Origin: Ensifer oleiphilus
GTDB taxonomy: Bacteria > Pseudomonadota > Alphaproteobacteria > Rhizobiales > Rhizobiaceae
NCBI RefSeq assembly: GCF_013371465.1
Contig: NZ_JABWDU010000001.1
Location: 1,329,372-1,393,371 of the forward strand
Direction: 5' to 3'
Length of the DNA stretch: 64,000 nt
Every line of letters begins with the position of its first letter. Within the stretch, counting starts at the first letter, position 1. Below the pieces are notes generated by a model, which saw only the letters and a program-made list of their open reading frames with translations, was not told where the DNA came from and did no database searches. Both the position numbers and the translations under genes were made by a program. Below are positions 47,776 through 57,390 of this stretch, piece after piece.

Positions 47776-49428
47776 ATGAATCAGATGAACCGGACCGAAC
47801 AGAAACTCGCCGAGCTGAACCAGCCCAAGCCCTGGTCCGGCATCAATGCCTATCGTTCCGATCCGCTGGTCGTGGACATCACCTCGGGCATGACGAAAGC
47901 GCTGCGCGACGAGTTCGATACGCTTGGGCGTTACGTGACGTCGCCTGAGGCGCAGGAACTGGCGCGCATGGCCAATGAAGGCGCGCCGAAGCTGAAGACG
48001 CACGGACCGCGCGGCGAGCGCCTCGACGTCGTCGAGTTCCATCCGGCCTGGCATGCCCTGATGCGGCGATCCATGACATCGGGCCTGCACGCATCAGCCT
48101 GGGAAAACCTGCCCGACGAGCGCAACCAGTCGCACAAGACCAGGGCGATCCGCTTCTACCTGACGGCGCAGTTGGAATGCGGCCATCTCTGCCCGCTGAC
48201 GATGACGAGCGCATCGCTTGCCGCGATCACTGCGTCGCCGGCAGTCCAGAAGGAGTGGGCGCCTAAAATCCTGTCGCGCAAATACGATTCGTCGAACAAA
48301 CCGTGGATGCAGAAATCCGCCGTCACCGTCGGCATGGGCATGACGGAAAAGCAGGGCGGCACCGACGTGCGCGCCAACACCTCGACCGCCGAGCGCGTGG
48401 GCGAGGGCATCTATCGCCTCAACGGCCACAAGTGGTTCATGTCGGCGCCGATGAGCGATGCCTTCGTCATGCTGGCCCAGACCCGTGACGGCCTCGGCTG
48501 CTTCCTCGTGCCGCGGCTGCTTGAAGACGGTGCCGCCAACGGCCTGCGCTTCCAGCGTCTGAAGGACAAGCTCGGCAACCGCTCCAACGCATCCGCCGAA
48601 GTCGAGTTTTCCGATACGTTCGGCTTCGTGCTCGGCGCGCCCGATGCGGGCATTCGCACCATTCTCGACATGGTGACGTTGACGCGTCTCGACTGCGCCC
48701 TGGCCTCCGCCGGCATCATGCGGGCCTCGCTCGCCGAAGCCGTCCACCATACGCGTGGCCGCAAGGTCTTCGGCAAGCCGCTCGTCAGCCAGCCGATGAT
48801 GACCCGGGTTCTCGCCGACATGGCGCTCGACGTTGCTGCTGCCAGTGCCCTTTCGTTCCGCCTTGCGGATGCCTTCGACAAGGCTCACGCCAGTGCCGAA
48901 GAGGCGGCCTACGCCCGCATCATGACTCCGGTTGCGAAATACTGGTGCTGCAAGATCGCTCCCGCACTGATCTACGAGGCAATGGAATGCCTCGGCGGCA
49001 ATGGCTACGTCGAAGAGCGGGCGCTGGCGCGGCATTATCGCGAGGCGCCCGTCAATGCTATTTGGGAAGGTTCCGGCAACGTCATGGCGCTGGATGTCCT
49101 GCGCGTGCTGCTGAAGCGCAAGGATCTCTTCGAACAACTGTTTGCGGTGCTGAGCCGCGACCTCGGGCCCGCCGGCCGCAAGACCATCGACGTGCTGCGT
49201 GCGGCGATGTCGCTCTGCGAGCGCGACGAAGGGGCAGCCCGCATGCTGGTCGAACAACTGGCTCTGGCTGCTGCAGCGGCAGAACTCTATCGCCTCGGTG
49301 CCGGCCGCATCGCCGATGCCTTCCTCGAATCGCGCCTTGCCGCCGGCTGGCGGTCGACCTACGGCATGCTCGATTCGCGCTTCGATTCGGCCTACATCCT
49401 CGACCTGCTTTACCCGGCTGCCACGTAA
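47776..49428 (+). CDS. aidB: AidB-like acyl-CoA dehydrogenase
   Basis: A 550-aa flavoprotein of the acyl-CoA dehydrogenase superfamily, closest to AidB, a protein of the adaptive response to alkylating agents that binds DNA and FAD in E. coli. Visible parts: the FAD-binding GMGMTEKQGGTDVRAN stretch (about 181-196), KWFMSAP, the ACAD helical core, ECLGGNGYVEE (about 398-408) and a C-terminal extension of the size seen in AidB. It may instead act as a plain dehydrogenase. It is divergent from pyrB, and its 3' end overlaps the AEC gene by 19 bases. Confidence 0.87.
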   Translation: MNQMNRTEQKLAELNQPKPWSGINAYRSDPLVVDITSGMTKALRDEFDTLGRYVTSPEAQELARMANEGAPKLKTHGPRGERLDVVEFHPAWHALMRRSMTSGLHASAWENLPDERNQSHKTRAIRFYLTAQLECGHLCPLTMTSASLAAITASPAVQKEWAPKILSRKYDSSNKPWMQKSAVTVGMGMTEKQGGTDVRANTSTAERVGEGIYRLNGHKWFMSAPMSDAFVMLAQTRDGLGCFLVPRLLEDGAANGLRFQRLKDKLGNRSNASAEVEFSDTFGFVLGAPDAGIRTILDMVTLTRLDCALASAGIMRASLAEAVHHTRGRKVFGKPLVSQPMMTRVLADMALDVAAASALSFRLADAFDKAHASAEEAAYARIMTPVAKYWCCKIAPALIYEAMECLGGNGYVEERALARHYREAPVNAIWEGSGNVMALDVLRVLLKRKDLFEQLFAVLSRDLGPAGRKTIDVLRAAMSLCERDEGAARMLVEQLALAAAAAELYRLGAGRIADAFLESRLAAGWRSTYGMLDSRFDSAYILDLLYPAAT

Positions 49429-50345
49429 GCCGTCACGGAAAGCACCAGCGGTATCGTGAAGAAGGAGACGACGGTCTGGACCGTCGCCACCGCCGCATAG
49501 AGCTCGGCGTCGCCACCCATTTGCTTTGCCAGAAGATAGCCGTTCATCGCGGTCGGTACAGCCGCGCCGAGCGCAATGACGCAAAGCGCATCGCCGCGAA
49601 TCCCGAGCAGGAAGCTGGCGCCGACCATGAACACCGGCATGACAATCAGCTTCAGGACGACGGCGAGCAACGCCGACCCGCTCGGCTTTAGAGCATCGGA
49701 TACGCGCAATCCGGCGCCGACCATCACCAGCCCGAGGCTGAGCGAGGCGCTCGCGAGCATGTCGATGGTTGTCATCACCGGCCCATAAACCTTTATGCCG
49801 GCTAGGTTGAACAGTATCCCGAATACCGATGCGACGATTAACGGATTGGTGACGATCTTGGCAAAGAAACGCCGGAAATCCCGGTTGCCGCCCCCGAACC
49901 AAACCAGCACGCCGACGTTGTAAAGATTGATCGGGATGATCACGAGCGTCATCACCAGTGCCGTCAGCGTCAGCCCGATCGGCCCATAGAGTTTTTGTGC
50001 AATCGCCAGTGCCATGAAGCCGTTCCAGCGTGTGGCCGTCTGGAAGACCGAGGTGAAGGAGGCGCCCGAAACCTCTCTGTTGCGAAACAGCGGCCAGAGG
50101 AGAAGCACGAAGACCGACATCAGGCTGACACTGCCGATCGTGGCGATGGCCGTAGCGTCTGCCTTCAAGCCGGAAAAATCGGCCTGGGCCAGCGTGGAAA
50201 ACAACAGAGAGGGGAAGAGAATGTAGTAGCCGAACTGTTCGAGGCCCAGCCAGAGGTTCTGGTCGACCAGCGTCGTGCGCTTCAGCCATGCGCCGAGCAG
50301 CACCAGAAGGAAGATGGGAAGGATGCTTTCAAAGACGATGAACAT
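49410..50345 (-). CDS. AEC family transporter (auxin efflux carrier-like permease)
   Basis: A 311-aa inner-membrane protein with about ten hydrophobic segments in two halves, typical of the AEC/bile-acid-related fold. Bacterial members export or import small organic acids such as malate or malonate; the substrate here is unknown. Landmarks are FESILPIFLLVLLGAWLKR at the start and the conserved FPSLLFSTLAQ. The start at 50345 opens the first helix; 66 upstream codons in frame have no membrane character. It is convergent with aidB and overlaps its end. Confidence 0.87.
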   Translation of the reverse strand: MFIVFESILPIFLLVLLGAWLKRTTLVDQNLWLGLEQFGYYILFPSLLFSTLAQADFSGLKADATAIATIGSVSLMSVFVLLLWPLFRNREVSGASFTSVFQTATRWNGFMALAIAQKLYGPIGLTLTALVMTLVIIPINLYNVGVLVWFGGGNRDFRRFFAKIVTNPLIVASVFGILFNLAGIKVYGPVMTTIDMLASASLSLGLVMVGAGLRVSDALKPSGSALLAVVLKLIVMPVFMVGASFLLGIRGDALCVIALGAAVPTAMNGYLLAKQMGGDAELYAAVATVQTVVSFFTIPLVLSVTAYVAAG

Positions 50346-50567
50346 GACAGGCCCGTGCGGGAGAGGGCCCACCGTTACTGCATAAACCTTCGAACCGGAA
50401 TCGATTTCGGATGAAATCGGTGCAGCACCTTCTCGGCCTTGCCGCCTGGGGCGTCTCCAGGGCGAGCCTGTGAAAATTAACCTTAACAAATGGTTTACGT
50501 TGCGCGATCGGGGCCGAGCGTGGACAGTGGCTGGGTAACGCAATGAAATCCGGAATGGAGCGGTTCG

Positions 50568-50723
50568 GTGCGAACTGGTCTTTTGATCATCATGATGATG
50601 TTTTTCGCCGGACTGGCGCTCGATATCGTGGTCCCTGCGGCGGTTCTGCTCGTCTTTGTATTGGCAGATCGCGCACTCTATCCATTGCTGTATCGGCGCC
50701 TATCGGAAAGGGGGGCCGCATGA
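50568..50723 (+). CDS. 51-aa membrane protein overlapping the DUF6105 gene
   Basis: A short ORF starting with GTG, with GGAG at 50557-50560 seven bases upstream. The peptide begins with a short polar stretch (VRTGLLIIMMM), has a hydrophobic segment from about residue 5 to 32 broken by one Asp, and ends in a basic tail ([11 protein letters not shown]). Its TGA overlaps the ATG of the DUF6105 gene (ATGA), a typical coupling signal. A longer plus-strand reading frame covers the same bases but has no such features. Function unknown. Confidence 0.6.
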   Translation: MRTGLLIIMMMFFAGLALDIVVPAAVLLVFVLADRALYPLLYRRLSERGAA

Positions 50724-51058
50724 AGTGGTTTCTGATCCTGTGGGCATGCCCTGTCATGCTTTTGGCCGGCTGGTACGGCCTTTCCTATTATGACATGAGC
50801 TTCGGCTTCTTCATGCTGACGCGCCAGACCCATGACCTGGTCTTCCAGATCTATGGCAACGTGCTTGGCATTCCCCCCGAAAGCATTCCGCCGCTCGTTG
50901 CGCGCGCCATCATTGTCGACAGCTTCATCGTTCTCGGCATCATTGCCTACCGCAAGCGCCGCGAGCTTGCAGCCTGGTACCGCCGCCGCTTCGGTGCCGC
51001 TCAGTCGGCCGAGGCGCCATCCCTTGCAAGCGACGCCAGCCTGTCCAGCGCGCCCTGA
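50720..51058 (+). CDS. DUF6105 family membrane protein
   Basis: A 112-aa protein with two membrane helices (about residues 3-22 and 68-85) and a conserved middle ([18 protein letters not shown]) that matches DUF6105 proteins of rhizobia. It starts at the ATG at 50720, four bases after AGGGGGG; a frame open further upstream gives a long unrelated N-terminus. The last 58 bases overlap the 3' end of ruvX on the other strand. Function unknown. Confidence 0.85.
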   Translation: MKWFLILWACPVMLLAGWYGLSYYDMSFGFFMLTRQTHDLVFQIYGNVLGIPPESIPPLVARAIIVDSFIVLGIIAYRKRRELAAWYRRRFGAAQSAEAPSLASDASLSSAP

Positions 51059-51489
51059 AGGATGAAGGATGCGGCAGCCGAGTCGATGCGCTCGGCCCGC
51101 TTCTTGCGGGATACGTCCATCTCGATCAGTACCCGCTCGGCCGCAACCGTCGACAGTCGCTCATCCCAGTAGACGAAGGGTAGGGGCGTCTTCTCGACCA
51201 TGTTGCGCACAAAAGCGCGGGTCGCCTGGCACCTGGGGCCTTCGCTGCCGTCCATGTTGACCGGCAGGCCGATCACGAAGGCCGAAATCCGTTCCTTCTC
51301 GGCCACCGCCAGAAGCGTCACCGCATCGATGCCGAACTTCACCCGCTTGATCACCTCGCGCGGCGTCGCGATCCGGCGCCCAAGATCGGACACCGAGATG
51401 CCGATCGTCTTTGTGCCGAGATCGAGGCCGGCGATCGCCTGGTTGGGCTGAAGCTGGCTCGCCAGCTCTTCGATGGTCAGAATTGTCAT
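51001..51489 (-). CDS. ruvX: Holliday junction resolvase-like protein RuvX/YqgF
   Basis: An RNase H-fold nuclease thought to process the 5' end of pre-16S rRNA; older names call it a Holliday junction resolvase. The 162-aa protein has the catalytic Asp in [13 protein letters not shown] (about 19-31), the [14 protein letters not shown] stretch and a last acidic site near [12 protein letters not shown]. The start at 51489 is typical; the frame reaches 31 codons upstream into the divergent intergenic region without similarity. The 3' end overlaps DUF6105 by 58 bases. Confidence 0.93.
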   Translation of the reverse strand: MTILTIEELASQLQPNQAIAGLDLGTKTIGISVSDLGRRIATPREVIKRVKFGIDAVTLLAVAEKERISAFVIGLPVNMDGSEGPRCQATRAFVRNMVEKTPLPFVYWDERLSTVAAERVLIEMDVSRKKRAERIDSAAASFILQGALDRLASLARDGASAD

Positions 51490-51571
51490 TTGGTTTGCCG
51501 ATTCGATCTTTGCAGGGGTTCGCTTCGTTCCATATAGCTGGATCAACACACAAATCATCTGGGAGAATGTC

Positions 51572-52276
51572 ATGAAGATCAAATGGCTCGGCCACTCCGC
51601 CTTTCATATCGAAACGGCAACGTCGAAGATCCTGATCGATCCCTTCTTTACCGGCAATCCGGCATTCCTCGACAGCGAGCGCAAGGACGTGACCTCGGGG
51701 CTGACGCACATTTTGCTGACGCATGGTCACGGCGACCATGTCGGCGACACCGTCGCCATCGCCAAGGAAACGGGAGCGGTGGTCGTCGCCAATTTCGATC
51801 TCTGCATGTGGCTCGCTCGCCAGGGTGTCTCAGTGATGGAACCCGGAAACACCGGCGGCACGATCCATCTCGCCGGTTTTTCCGCGACTTTTGTCAATGC
51901 GCTGCATTCCTCGGCGCAGATTACCGAGGATGGCGTTTCCCATTCGCTCGGCAGTGCCAACGGCCTCGTCCTGCATTTCGAGGATGAGCCGACGCTCTAT
52001 CATATGGGCGACACCGACATCTTCTCGGACATGGCGCTGATCGAGGAGCTGCACCAGCCCGAGATCGGCCTCGTTCCGATCGGCGACCGTTTCACCATGG
52101 GCGGTGCCGTCGCGGCGCTCGCCTGCCAGCGATATTTCAAGTTCTCGACGGCCATTCCCTGCCACTACGGATCCTTCCCGATCATCGATCAGACCCCGGA
52201 AAACTTCGTCGTCGGCATGGACAGCGCCTCGACCAAGGTCGCGACGCCGGCCGTCGGTGGCATCGTGACGGTCTGA
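51572..52276 (+). CDS. UPF0173 metal-dependent hydrolase
   Basis: A 234-aa metallo-beta-lactamase-fold protein with the zinc motif HGHGDHVGD (about 53-61), [10 protein letters not shown] and a final His in CHYGSFP. The UPF0173 family is widespread; its substrate is not known. It starts [11 protein letters not shown], the family's usual start, and lies divergent from ruvX and 109 bases upstream of gatC. Confidence 0.9.
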   Translation: MKIKWLGHSAFHIETATSKILIDPFFTGNPAFLDSERKDVTSGLTHILLTHGHGDHVGDTVAIAKETGAVVVANFDLCMWLARQGVSVMEPGNTGGTIHLAGFSATFVNALHSSAQITEDGVSHSLGSANGLVLHFEDEPTLYHMGDTDIFSDMALIEELHQPEIGLVPIGDRFTMGGAVAALACQRYFKFSTAIPCHYGSFPIIDQTPENFVVGMDSASTKVATPAVGGIVTV

Positions 52277-52385
52277 CGGCGAAGGCGCCAGCACTGCCAC
52301 AGGCGCGCGATAGGGCGATTCCCCCGTTGCGCGCCTCGCCGCGCACCATTATAGCGGGGGAAAGTTCCAGAGACCGGAGACGACC

Positions 52386-52673
52386 ATGTCCGTAGACCTT
52401 GCCACCGTGAAGCGCGTCGCGCGCCTCGCCCGCATCGCCGTCAGTGAAGATGAAGCCACGCGGATGGTGGGCGAAATCAATGGCATCCTTGGTTTCGTCG
52501 AGCAACTCTCGGAAGTGAATGTCGATGGCGTCGAGCCGATGACGTCGGTGACGCCGATGGAGATGAAGAAGCGGATGGACGTCGTGTCCGATGGCAGCAA
52601 GGCCGACGATATCGTCGCCAATGCTCCCAATACCGATCGCAACTTCTTCCTCGTGCCGAAGGTCGTCGAATAA
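52386..52673 (+). CDS. gatC: Asp-tRNA(Asn)/Glu-tRNA(Gln) amidotransferase subunit C
   Basis: The small chaperone-like subunit of GatCAB, which converts Glu-tRNA(Gln) and Asp-tRNA(Asn) to the correct amide forms. The 95-aa protein has the family layout: [20 protein letters not shown] at the start, [16 protein letters not shown] in the middle and a C-terminal tail that wraps around GatA. gatA follows after 52 bases; gatB is 4.7 kb away. Confidence 0.95.
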   Translation: MSVDLATVKRVARLARIAVSEDEATRMVGEINGILGFVEQLSEVNVDGVEPMTSVTPMEMKKRMDVVSDGSKADDIVANAPNTDRNFFLVPKVVE

Positions 52674-52725
52674 TCCGACCGTCCGCCGCCCCGACGTACC
52701 CGATTTGCGAAAGCCCGATTTCACC

Positions 52726-54207
52726 ATGACCGAACTCACCAGCCTGACGATCGCCGAAGCCCGCACCAAGCTTGCCGGCAAGGAAATCACCGCCGTTGAA
52801 CTGACCGACGCCTATATCGCGGCGATCGATAGCGCCAACGAAGCGATCAACGCCTATATCGCCGTCACGCCGGACAAGGCGCGCGAAATGGCCAAGGCTT
52901 CGGATGCGCGCATTGCCGCCGGCAAGGCTGGCGCGCTCGAAGGCATTCCGCTCGGGATCAAGGATCTCTTCGGTACCGAAGGTGTGCACACGCAGGCCTG
53001 CAGCCATATTCTCGATGGTTTCGCCCCGCGCTACGAATCGACCGTCACCCAGAACCTCTGGAACGATGGTGCCGTGATGCTCGGCAAGCTCAACATGGAC
53101 GAGTTCGCCATGGGCTCCTCCAACGAGACCTCCTACTACGGTGCCGTGAAGAACCCCTGGCGCGCCAAGGGCTCCAACCTCGACCTGGTCCCGGGTGGCT
53201 CGTCCGGCGGTTCGGCCGCGGCCGTGGCGGCGCATCTGTGCGCCGGTGCCACGGCAACCGACACCGGTGGCTCCATCCGCCAGCCGGCTGCCTTTACCGG
53301 CACCGTCGGCATAAAGCCGACCTACGGCCGCTGCTCGCGTTGGGGCGTCGTCGCCTTCGCGTCGTCGCTGGACCAGGCCGGGCCGATCGCCCGCGACGTG
53401 CGCGACGCCGCGATCCTTCTGGAGTCGATGGCAAGCGTCGACGCCAAGGACACCACTTCCGTCGATCTGCCGGTGCCGAACTACGAAGCCTCGATCGGCC
53501 AGTCGATCAAGGGTATGAAGATCGGCATTCCCCGCGAATACCGCGTCGAGGGCATGCCGGAAGAGATCGAGTCGCTCTGGCAGCAGGGCATCGCCTGGCT
53601 GAAGGACGCCGGTGCCGAGATCGTCGACATCACGCTGCCGCACACCAAATACGCGCTGCCGGCCTATTACATCGTCGCCCCGGCCGAAGCATCATCGAAC
53701 CTTGCCCGCTACGACGGCGTCCGCTACGGCCTGCGCGTCGACGGCAAGGATATCGTCGACATGTACGAAAAGACCCGTGCCGCCGGCTTCGGCCAGGAGG
53801 TCAAGCGCCGCATCATGATCGGCACCTACGTGCTTTCCGCCGGCTACTATGACGCCTACTACCTGCGCGCCCAGAAGGTTCGCACGCTGATCAAGCGCGA
53901 CTTCGAACTGGCCTTCCATGCGGGCGTCGACGCGATCCTGACGCCTGCCACCCCGTCTTCGGCCTTTGGTATCGCCGACGAGGATCTTGCATCCGATCCG
54001 GTCAAGATGTACCTCAACGACATCTTCACGGTTACGGTCAACATGGCCGGCCTGCCGGGGATCGCCGTTCCCGGCGGCGTCGACCACAAGGGTCTGCCTC
54101 TTGGTCTGCAGCTGATCGGCAAGCCGTTCGAGGAAGAGACCCTCTTCAAGACCGCCCATGTCATCGAACAGGCGGCCGGTCGTTTCACGCCGACCAAATG
54201 GTGGTAA
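52726..54207 (+). CDS. gatA: Asp-tRNA(Asn)/Glu-tRNA(Gln) amidotransferase subunit A
   Basis: The glutaminase subunit of GatCAB. The 493-aa amidase-signature protein shows the catalytic Lys in [14 protein letters not shown] (about 71-84), the cis-Ser in [13 protein letters not shown] and the nucleophile in [14 protein letters not shown] (about 179-192). The start at 52726 ([12 protein letters not shown]) is the family start; the frame runs back into gatC without similarity. A perfect 11-bp hairpin lies ten bases past the stop. Confidence 0.96.
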   Translation: MTELTSLTIAEARTKLAGKEITAVELTDAYIAAIDSANEAINAYIAVTPDKAREMAKASDARIAAGKAGALEGIPLGIKDLFGTEGVHTQACSHILDGFAPRYESTVTQNLWNDGAVMLGKLNMDEFAMGSSNETSYYGAVKNPWRAKGSNLDLVPGGSSGGSAAAVAAHLCAGATATDTGGSIRQPAAFTGTVGIKPTYGRCSRWGVVAFASSLDQAGPIARDVRDAAILLESMASVDAKDTTSVDLPVPNYEASIGQSIKGMKIGIPREYRVEGMPEEIESLWQQGIAWLKDAGAEIVDITLPHTKYALPAYYIVAPAEASSNLARYDGVRYGLRVDGKDIVDMYEKTRAAGFGQEVKRRIMIGTYVLSAGYYDAYYLRAQKVRTLIKRDFELAFHAGVDAILTPATPSSAFGIADEDLASDPVKMYLNDIFTVTVNMAGLPGIAVPGGVDHKGLPLGLQLIGKPFEEETLFKTAHVIEQAAGRFTPTKWW

Positions 54208-54216
54208 CGCGCTGAG

Positions 54217-54243
54217 GACGCAGCACGGCAAGCGTGCTGCGTC
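54217..54243. repeat. Hairpin after gatA
   Basis: GACGCAGCACG and CGTGCTGCGTC form a perfect 11-bp stem with a 5-base loop, ten bases after the gatA stop. No T-run follows, so it is at best a weak terminator or an mRNA 3'-end protector. Confidence 0.5.
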
Positions 54244-54309
54244 GCAATCGCCGGGACTGGTCTCTCAGTCAGCGGCGTGGTTAAGTGACGCGGAGAAGGG
54301 AGCCGCGCC

Positions 54310-54813
54310 ATGCCTTTGATCCGTCATGCACGTCAGGATGAGGTCGATGCCCTGACCGCGATTGGCCTGCGCGCCTGGGAAGGGGCGGTCAACGGCCTTG
54401 TCGATATCGCTTCGATGAGGCGTCTGGCGGAAAACGCCTTTGCGGACTTTCTCACCAAGAACTGGCTCTCCGTGTCGTTGATCGAGGTCGATGGCAGACC
54501 ACGTGGCTGGGCTGCCCGTGAGAACTTCGACGAGATTATCTCCGACCTCTGGATCGATCCGGATGTCCAGGCGCAGGGCCTCGGCGGTCGTTTGCTCGCC
54601 GACATCGAGCTTCGCATTTCGAACGACGGCTTCGAGACGGCGAAAGCCAAGACACATGCCCAGAACGCTGGGGCCATCGGCTTTTTCCGAAAACACGGCT
54701 ATGGGGTCAGCTGGCTGTCGACCGCCTATGCGCCGAAGCTCGACCGTGATGTCGAGTTCATTGGGCTGAGCAAGCAGTTTGTCGTTGCAGATCCCGTCCT
54801 CTACGGTCGCTAG
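54310..54813 (+). CDS. GNAT family N-acetyltransferase
   Basis: A 167-aa acetyltransferase. The acetyl-CoA motif A lies around LWIDPDVQAQGLGGRLLADIE (the key part being QGLGGRLL, about 93-100), followed by NAGAIGFFRKHGYG, the usual motif B. The acceptor is unknown. It stands 102 bases after gatA and is followed by the membrane diguanylate cyclase. Confidence 0.88.
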   Translation: MPLIRHARQDEVDALTAIGLRAWEGAVNGLVDIASMRRLAENAFADFLTKNWLSVSLIEVDGRPRGWAARENFDEIISDLWIDPDVQAQGLGGRLLADIELRISNDGFETAKAKTHAQNAGAIGFFRKHGYGVSWLSTAYAPKLDRDVEFIGLSKQFVVADPVLYGR

Positions 54814-54943
54814 CCGACAAAGCATGATATTTCGGAGCGGTTCCCTATTGCCGACAACTTGTCCGTGGACATTCACGTCTCGTTCATTCGACCCATGAAA
54901 TATTAGGGGTATTGAAATTACGTGGCGGCGCAGGGGACGTTCG

Positions 54944-56407
54944 TTGCAGACATTCGAAAATGCCATCGAGCAATCGGCGTTTCCCAGATCATCGTTTCAA
55001 CTGCTGTGGATAGTCGGACTTGGCCTGACGGTCTTTGCCGCCTGCATGCTCGGGATTTTCAGTCGCCCCTTCGGTATGCTCGCTTCGGTATGGCCAGCCA
55101 ATGCGATCCTGCTTGGTCTGTTGGTCCGTCATCCATCGCTGGCTTCGCCGGCGGGCTGGTTGTCCGCGGCCATGGCCTATGTCCTTGCAGACCTGTTGAC
55201 GGGCTCGAGCTTCGGTGCGGCAATTGCCCTGAATGCCGCCAACCTCCTCGGCGTCGTCGTCGGCTATATCCTGTTCATGCGTCTGCCCAAAGAGCATCGC
55301 CATCTACGCAGGCCCCTTGCCGTGCTCTACATGTTCTCGATCTCTGTCTTGGCGGGCGTTGGTGCATCGAGCCTCGGTTCGATCGCGGTGACGTACTATT
55401 TTGGCGAGCCAATCTCGCGCGCATTTGTCGGGTGGTTGACGACGGAACTGGTCAACTACGTGGTGATACTGCCGGTTTTCCTGGCGATGCCTCTGCCTGG
55501 CGATAGAGTTCAGGCGGCGCCGGTTGCGAAAGCGACGGCGGCTGCAGGCGTCAATCCATGGCCGATCATCTCGCTGGTCTTGTCCTGTGTCGCGGCTCTG
55601 CTCATTGGCGGGCCGGGCGCAGTGGCGTTTCCGGTGCCGTCCTTGCTCTGGTGCGCGCTGGACTACCGTCTGTTTGCGGTGGCCGTGCTGATGGCAATCG
55701 TCGGCATGCTGGCCCAGGTCGCTGTTGCCTCGGGCATTCTGCATCTTGGGGTCGATCGTCTTGCCGACGCAACGCTGACTTCGACGCGGCTCGGCATCAC
55801 GCTTCTGGCGCTTGGACCTTTGACGGTGGCAAGCATCGATGCGGCGCGCCGAAACCTGATCGCCAGGCTCTCCCACGCGGTCGACTATGACTTCCTGACA
55901 CAGTGTCTGGCCCGTGCAACGTTTATGGCGCGCTCATCGGCCCTGATCGAGGCAGAGCAGCGTAAAGGCCCGATTTTTGCGATGATGCTGGATATCGACC
56001 GTTTCAAGGCCATCAACGATACGCACGGCCATGCGGCAGGCGACCGTGTGTTGCAGGCCGTCGCATTGACGATGCGGCTCGCGCTCCGTTCCGACGATCT
56101 CATCGGCAGGCTTGGCGGCGAAGAGTTTGCTATCCTTCTCGTCCGGCAGACGCCAGCCGACGCTGCCCGCGTCGCAGAGCGGATCTTGACTTCAGTCCGT
56201 GCACTCAGCATCGATCTTGAAAACGGCGAGAAGCTCTTGGCAACGGCCAGCATCGGTATTGCTCAACTGTCGCCGGCAGGCTCTGGCCTCGAGGCGCTGC
56301 TGTCGCAGGCGGACAAGGCGCTCTATGCAGCCAAGTCGGACGGGCGCGACCGTATCCGCGCCTTCCCGAATGGCATCCCCGCAACGGGCGGGACGACAGG
56401 TCGCTAA
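54944..56407 (+). CDS. Membrane diguanylate cyclase with MASE1-like sensor
   Basis: A 487-aa inner-membrane protein that should make cyclic di-GMP. Residues about 20-305 hold eight or so hydrophobic helices resembling a MASE1 integral sensor; a GGDEF domain follows (about 320-480) with GGEEF (391-395) and the inhibitory I-site RSDD (382-385), so it is probably active and product-inhibited. The start is a TTG at 54944, six bases after AGGGGA; the next ATG would remove part of helix 1. A strong terminator follows. The sensed signal is unknown. Confidence 0.88.
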   Translation: MQTFENAIEQSAFPRSSFQLLWIVGLGLTVFAACMLGIFSRPFGMLASVWPANAILLGLLVRHPSLASPAGWLSAAMAYVLADLLTGSSFGAAIALNAANLLGVVVGYILFMRLPKEHRHLRRPLAVLYMFSISVLAGVGASSLGSIAVTYYFGEPISRAFVGWLTTELVNYVVILPVFLAMPLPGDRVQAAPVAKATAAAGVNPWPIISLVLSCVAALLIGGPGAVAFPVPSLLWCALDYRLFAVAVLMAIVGMLAQVAVASGILHLGVDRLADATLTSTRLGITLLALGPLTVASIDAARRNLIARLSHAVDYDFLTQCLARATFMARSSALIEAEQRKGPIFAMMLDIDRFKAINDTHGHAAGDRVLQAVALTMRLALRSDDLIGRLGGEEFAILLVRQTPADAARVAERILTSVRALSIDLENGEKLLATASIGIAQLSPAGSGLEALLSQADKALYAAKSDGRDRIRAFPNGIPATGGTTGR

Positions 56408-56458
56408 GGCAGACGTTCATGATCGGCGACCTCTTTTCAAAGTCGCCGAAACTGCGAA

Positions 56459-56496
56459 CGAGGATGCCGGGTGTGTCCGGCATCCTCGCGGTTTTC
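56459..56496 (+). terminator. Terminator after the diguanylate cyclase gene
   Basis: A perfect 12-bp stem (CGAGGATGCCGG and CCGGCATCCTCG, 6-base loop) followed by CGGTTTTC. It lies between two convergent genes and could also slow transcription from the minus strand. Confidence 0.8.
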
Positions 56497-56500
56497 CCGA

Positions 56501-56755
56501 TCAGCGATTGTTGAGTTCGGATCGCACCAGGCGCAGGCCCTGCTCGGTGATGCGATAAGGTTTGCCGGCCGATGACGAGATCGCCTTCTTGCGCTTCAGT
56601 TTGCGGAAGAGTTCGAGGTCGAAGCCCGGATAAACCCATCCGTCGCGCGTGAAGCATCTGATATCGATGATCGTCTTGTCGTCGCGGGTAATTTCGATAC
56701 GACCGCCCTGGGCCAAATGATGGAGAATGCGCTGCTCAGCGCGTGAGATATCCAT
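56501..56755 (-). CDS. YjhX family protein (UPF0386; TopAI-like toxin)
   Basis: An 84-aa protein that matches UPF0386 over its full length: EQRILHHLAQGGRI, then CFTRDGWVYPGFDLELFRKLKRKKAI and the final YRITEQGLRLVR (cited here as short blocks). E. coli YjhX (TopAI) binds and inhibits topoisomerase I, and its partner antitoxin YjhQ is a GNAT-fold protein. No antitoxin gene is adjacent here, but three GNAT genes lie within 3 kb and topA is in the same window. It may also have a non-toxic role. It is convergent with the cyclase gene. Confidence 0.88.
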   Translation of the reverse strand: MDISRAEQRILHHLAQGGRIEITRDDKTIIDIRCFTRDGWVYPGFDLELFRKLKRKKAISSSAGKPYRITEQGLRLVRSELNNR

Positions 56756-56929
56756 TTCTGAATGTTCCGGAATAGCGTTCGTTAGAACGCGAAAAAACGT
56801 TCCGCAAATCCTGGGAAAAGCGGGGCTACGTTTCCGGCCCGTGCGCGCAATCTTTGGGAGAAAGCGGGCAGGGGCCCTTACCGGGACTCAGACGATGAGA
56901 ACATCAAAACTCCATTCGAACGATCGCTA

Positions 56930-57259
56930 CTAAAAGAGACCGGCGGAGGCGTCAAGATATCCGCTCGCAAAGATTGCGCAGGCGGCCGCCGCAATCATCT
57001 GAAAAATGACGATCAGAATGAGTTGTGTTCGAAACGGCTCCTTGCGCGTCTTGTGCCTGAAGACATGGCGACCGGCCATTGCGCCGATACTGCCGCCAAA
57101 AAAAGCCGTTTCCAGCAATGTCCGCTCGCGGATGCGGCGCCAGCCTGATCGTGCTGCCTGCTTGTCATACCAGAACTGGCAGAAGCTCGTGACGTTGATC
57201 ACCACAAGGAAACACAGGAGGCTGGTAGCGGCGAGCGGCATATCCGCCTTATGCCACAC
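56930..57259 (-). CDS. DUF1294 family membrane protein
   Basis: A 109-aa protein with three membrane helices (about 8-25, 50-64 weakly, 82-103) and the typical DUF1294 stretch YDKQAARSGWRRIRERTLLE, followed by GGSIGAMAGRHVFRHKT. Function unknown. In other bacteria the domain is sometimes fused to a cold-shock domain; here it stands alone. It lies divergent from gatB and 174 bases upstream of yjhX on the same strand. Confidence 0.88.
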   Translation of the reverse strand: MWHKADMPLAATSLLCFLVVINVTSFCQFWYDKQAARSGWRRIRERTLLETAFFGGSIGAMAGRHVFRHKTRKEPFRTQLILIVIFQMIAAAACAIFASGYLDASAGLF

Positions 57260-57390
57260 GGAGCGCTAAGCCTCGGTTAAACCGTGCGCCACGCCATCGC
57301 GGAGCGGCTGATCGCGCCTAACAACTTGCGCCATTGCAGCAATTGCTCTACCGAGAAACCAAGAATTCAGGCTTCAAAGAAGAGCATGAT

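Noticed and set aside
48094-50289. A 731-codon minus-strand frame across the aidB and AEC genes
   Set aside because: It is antisense to aidB and out of frame with the AEC gene, with no membrane helices or motif.
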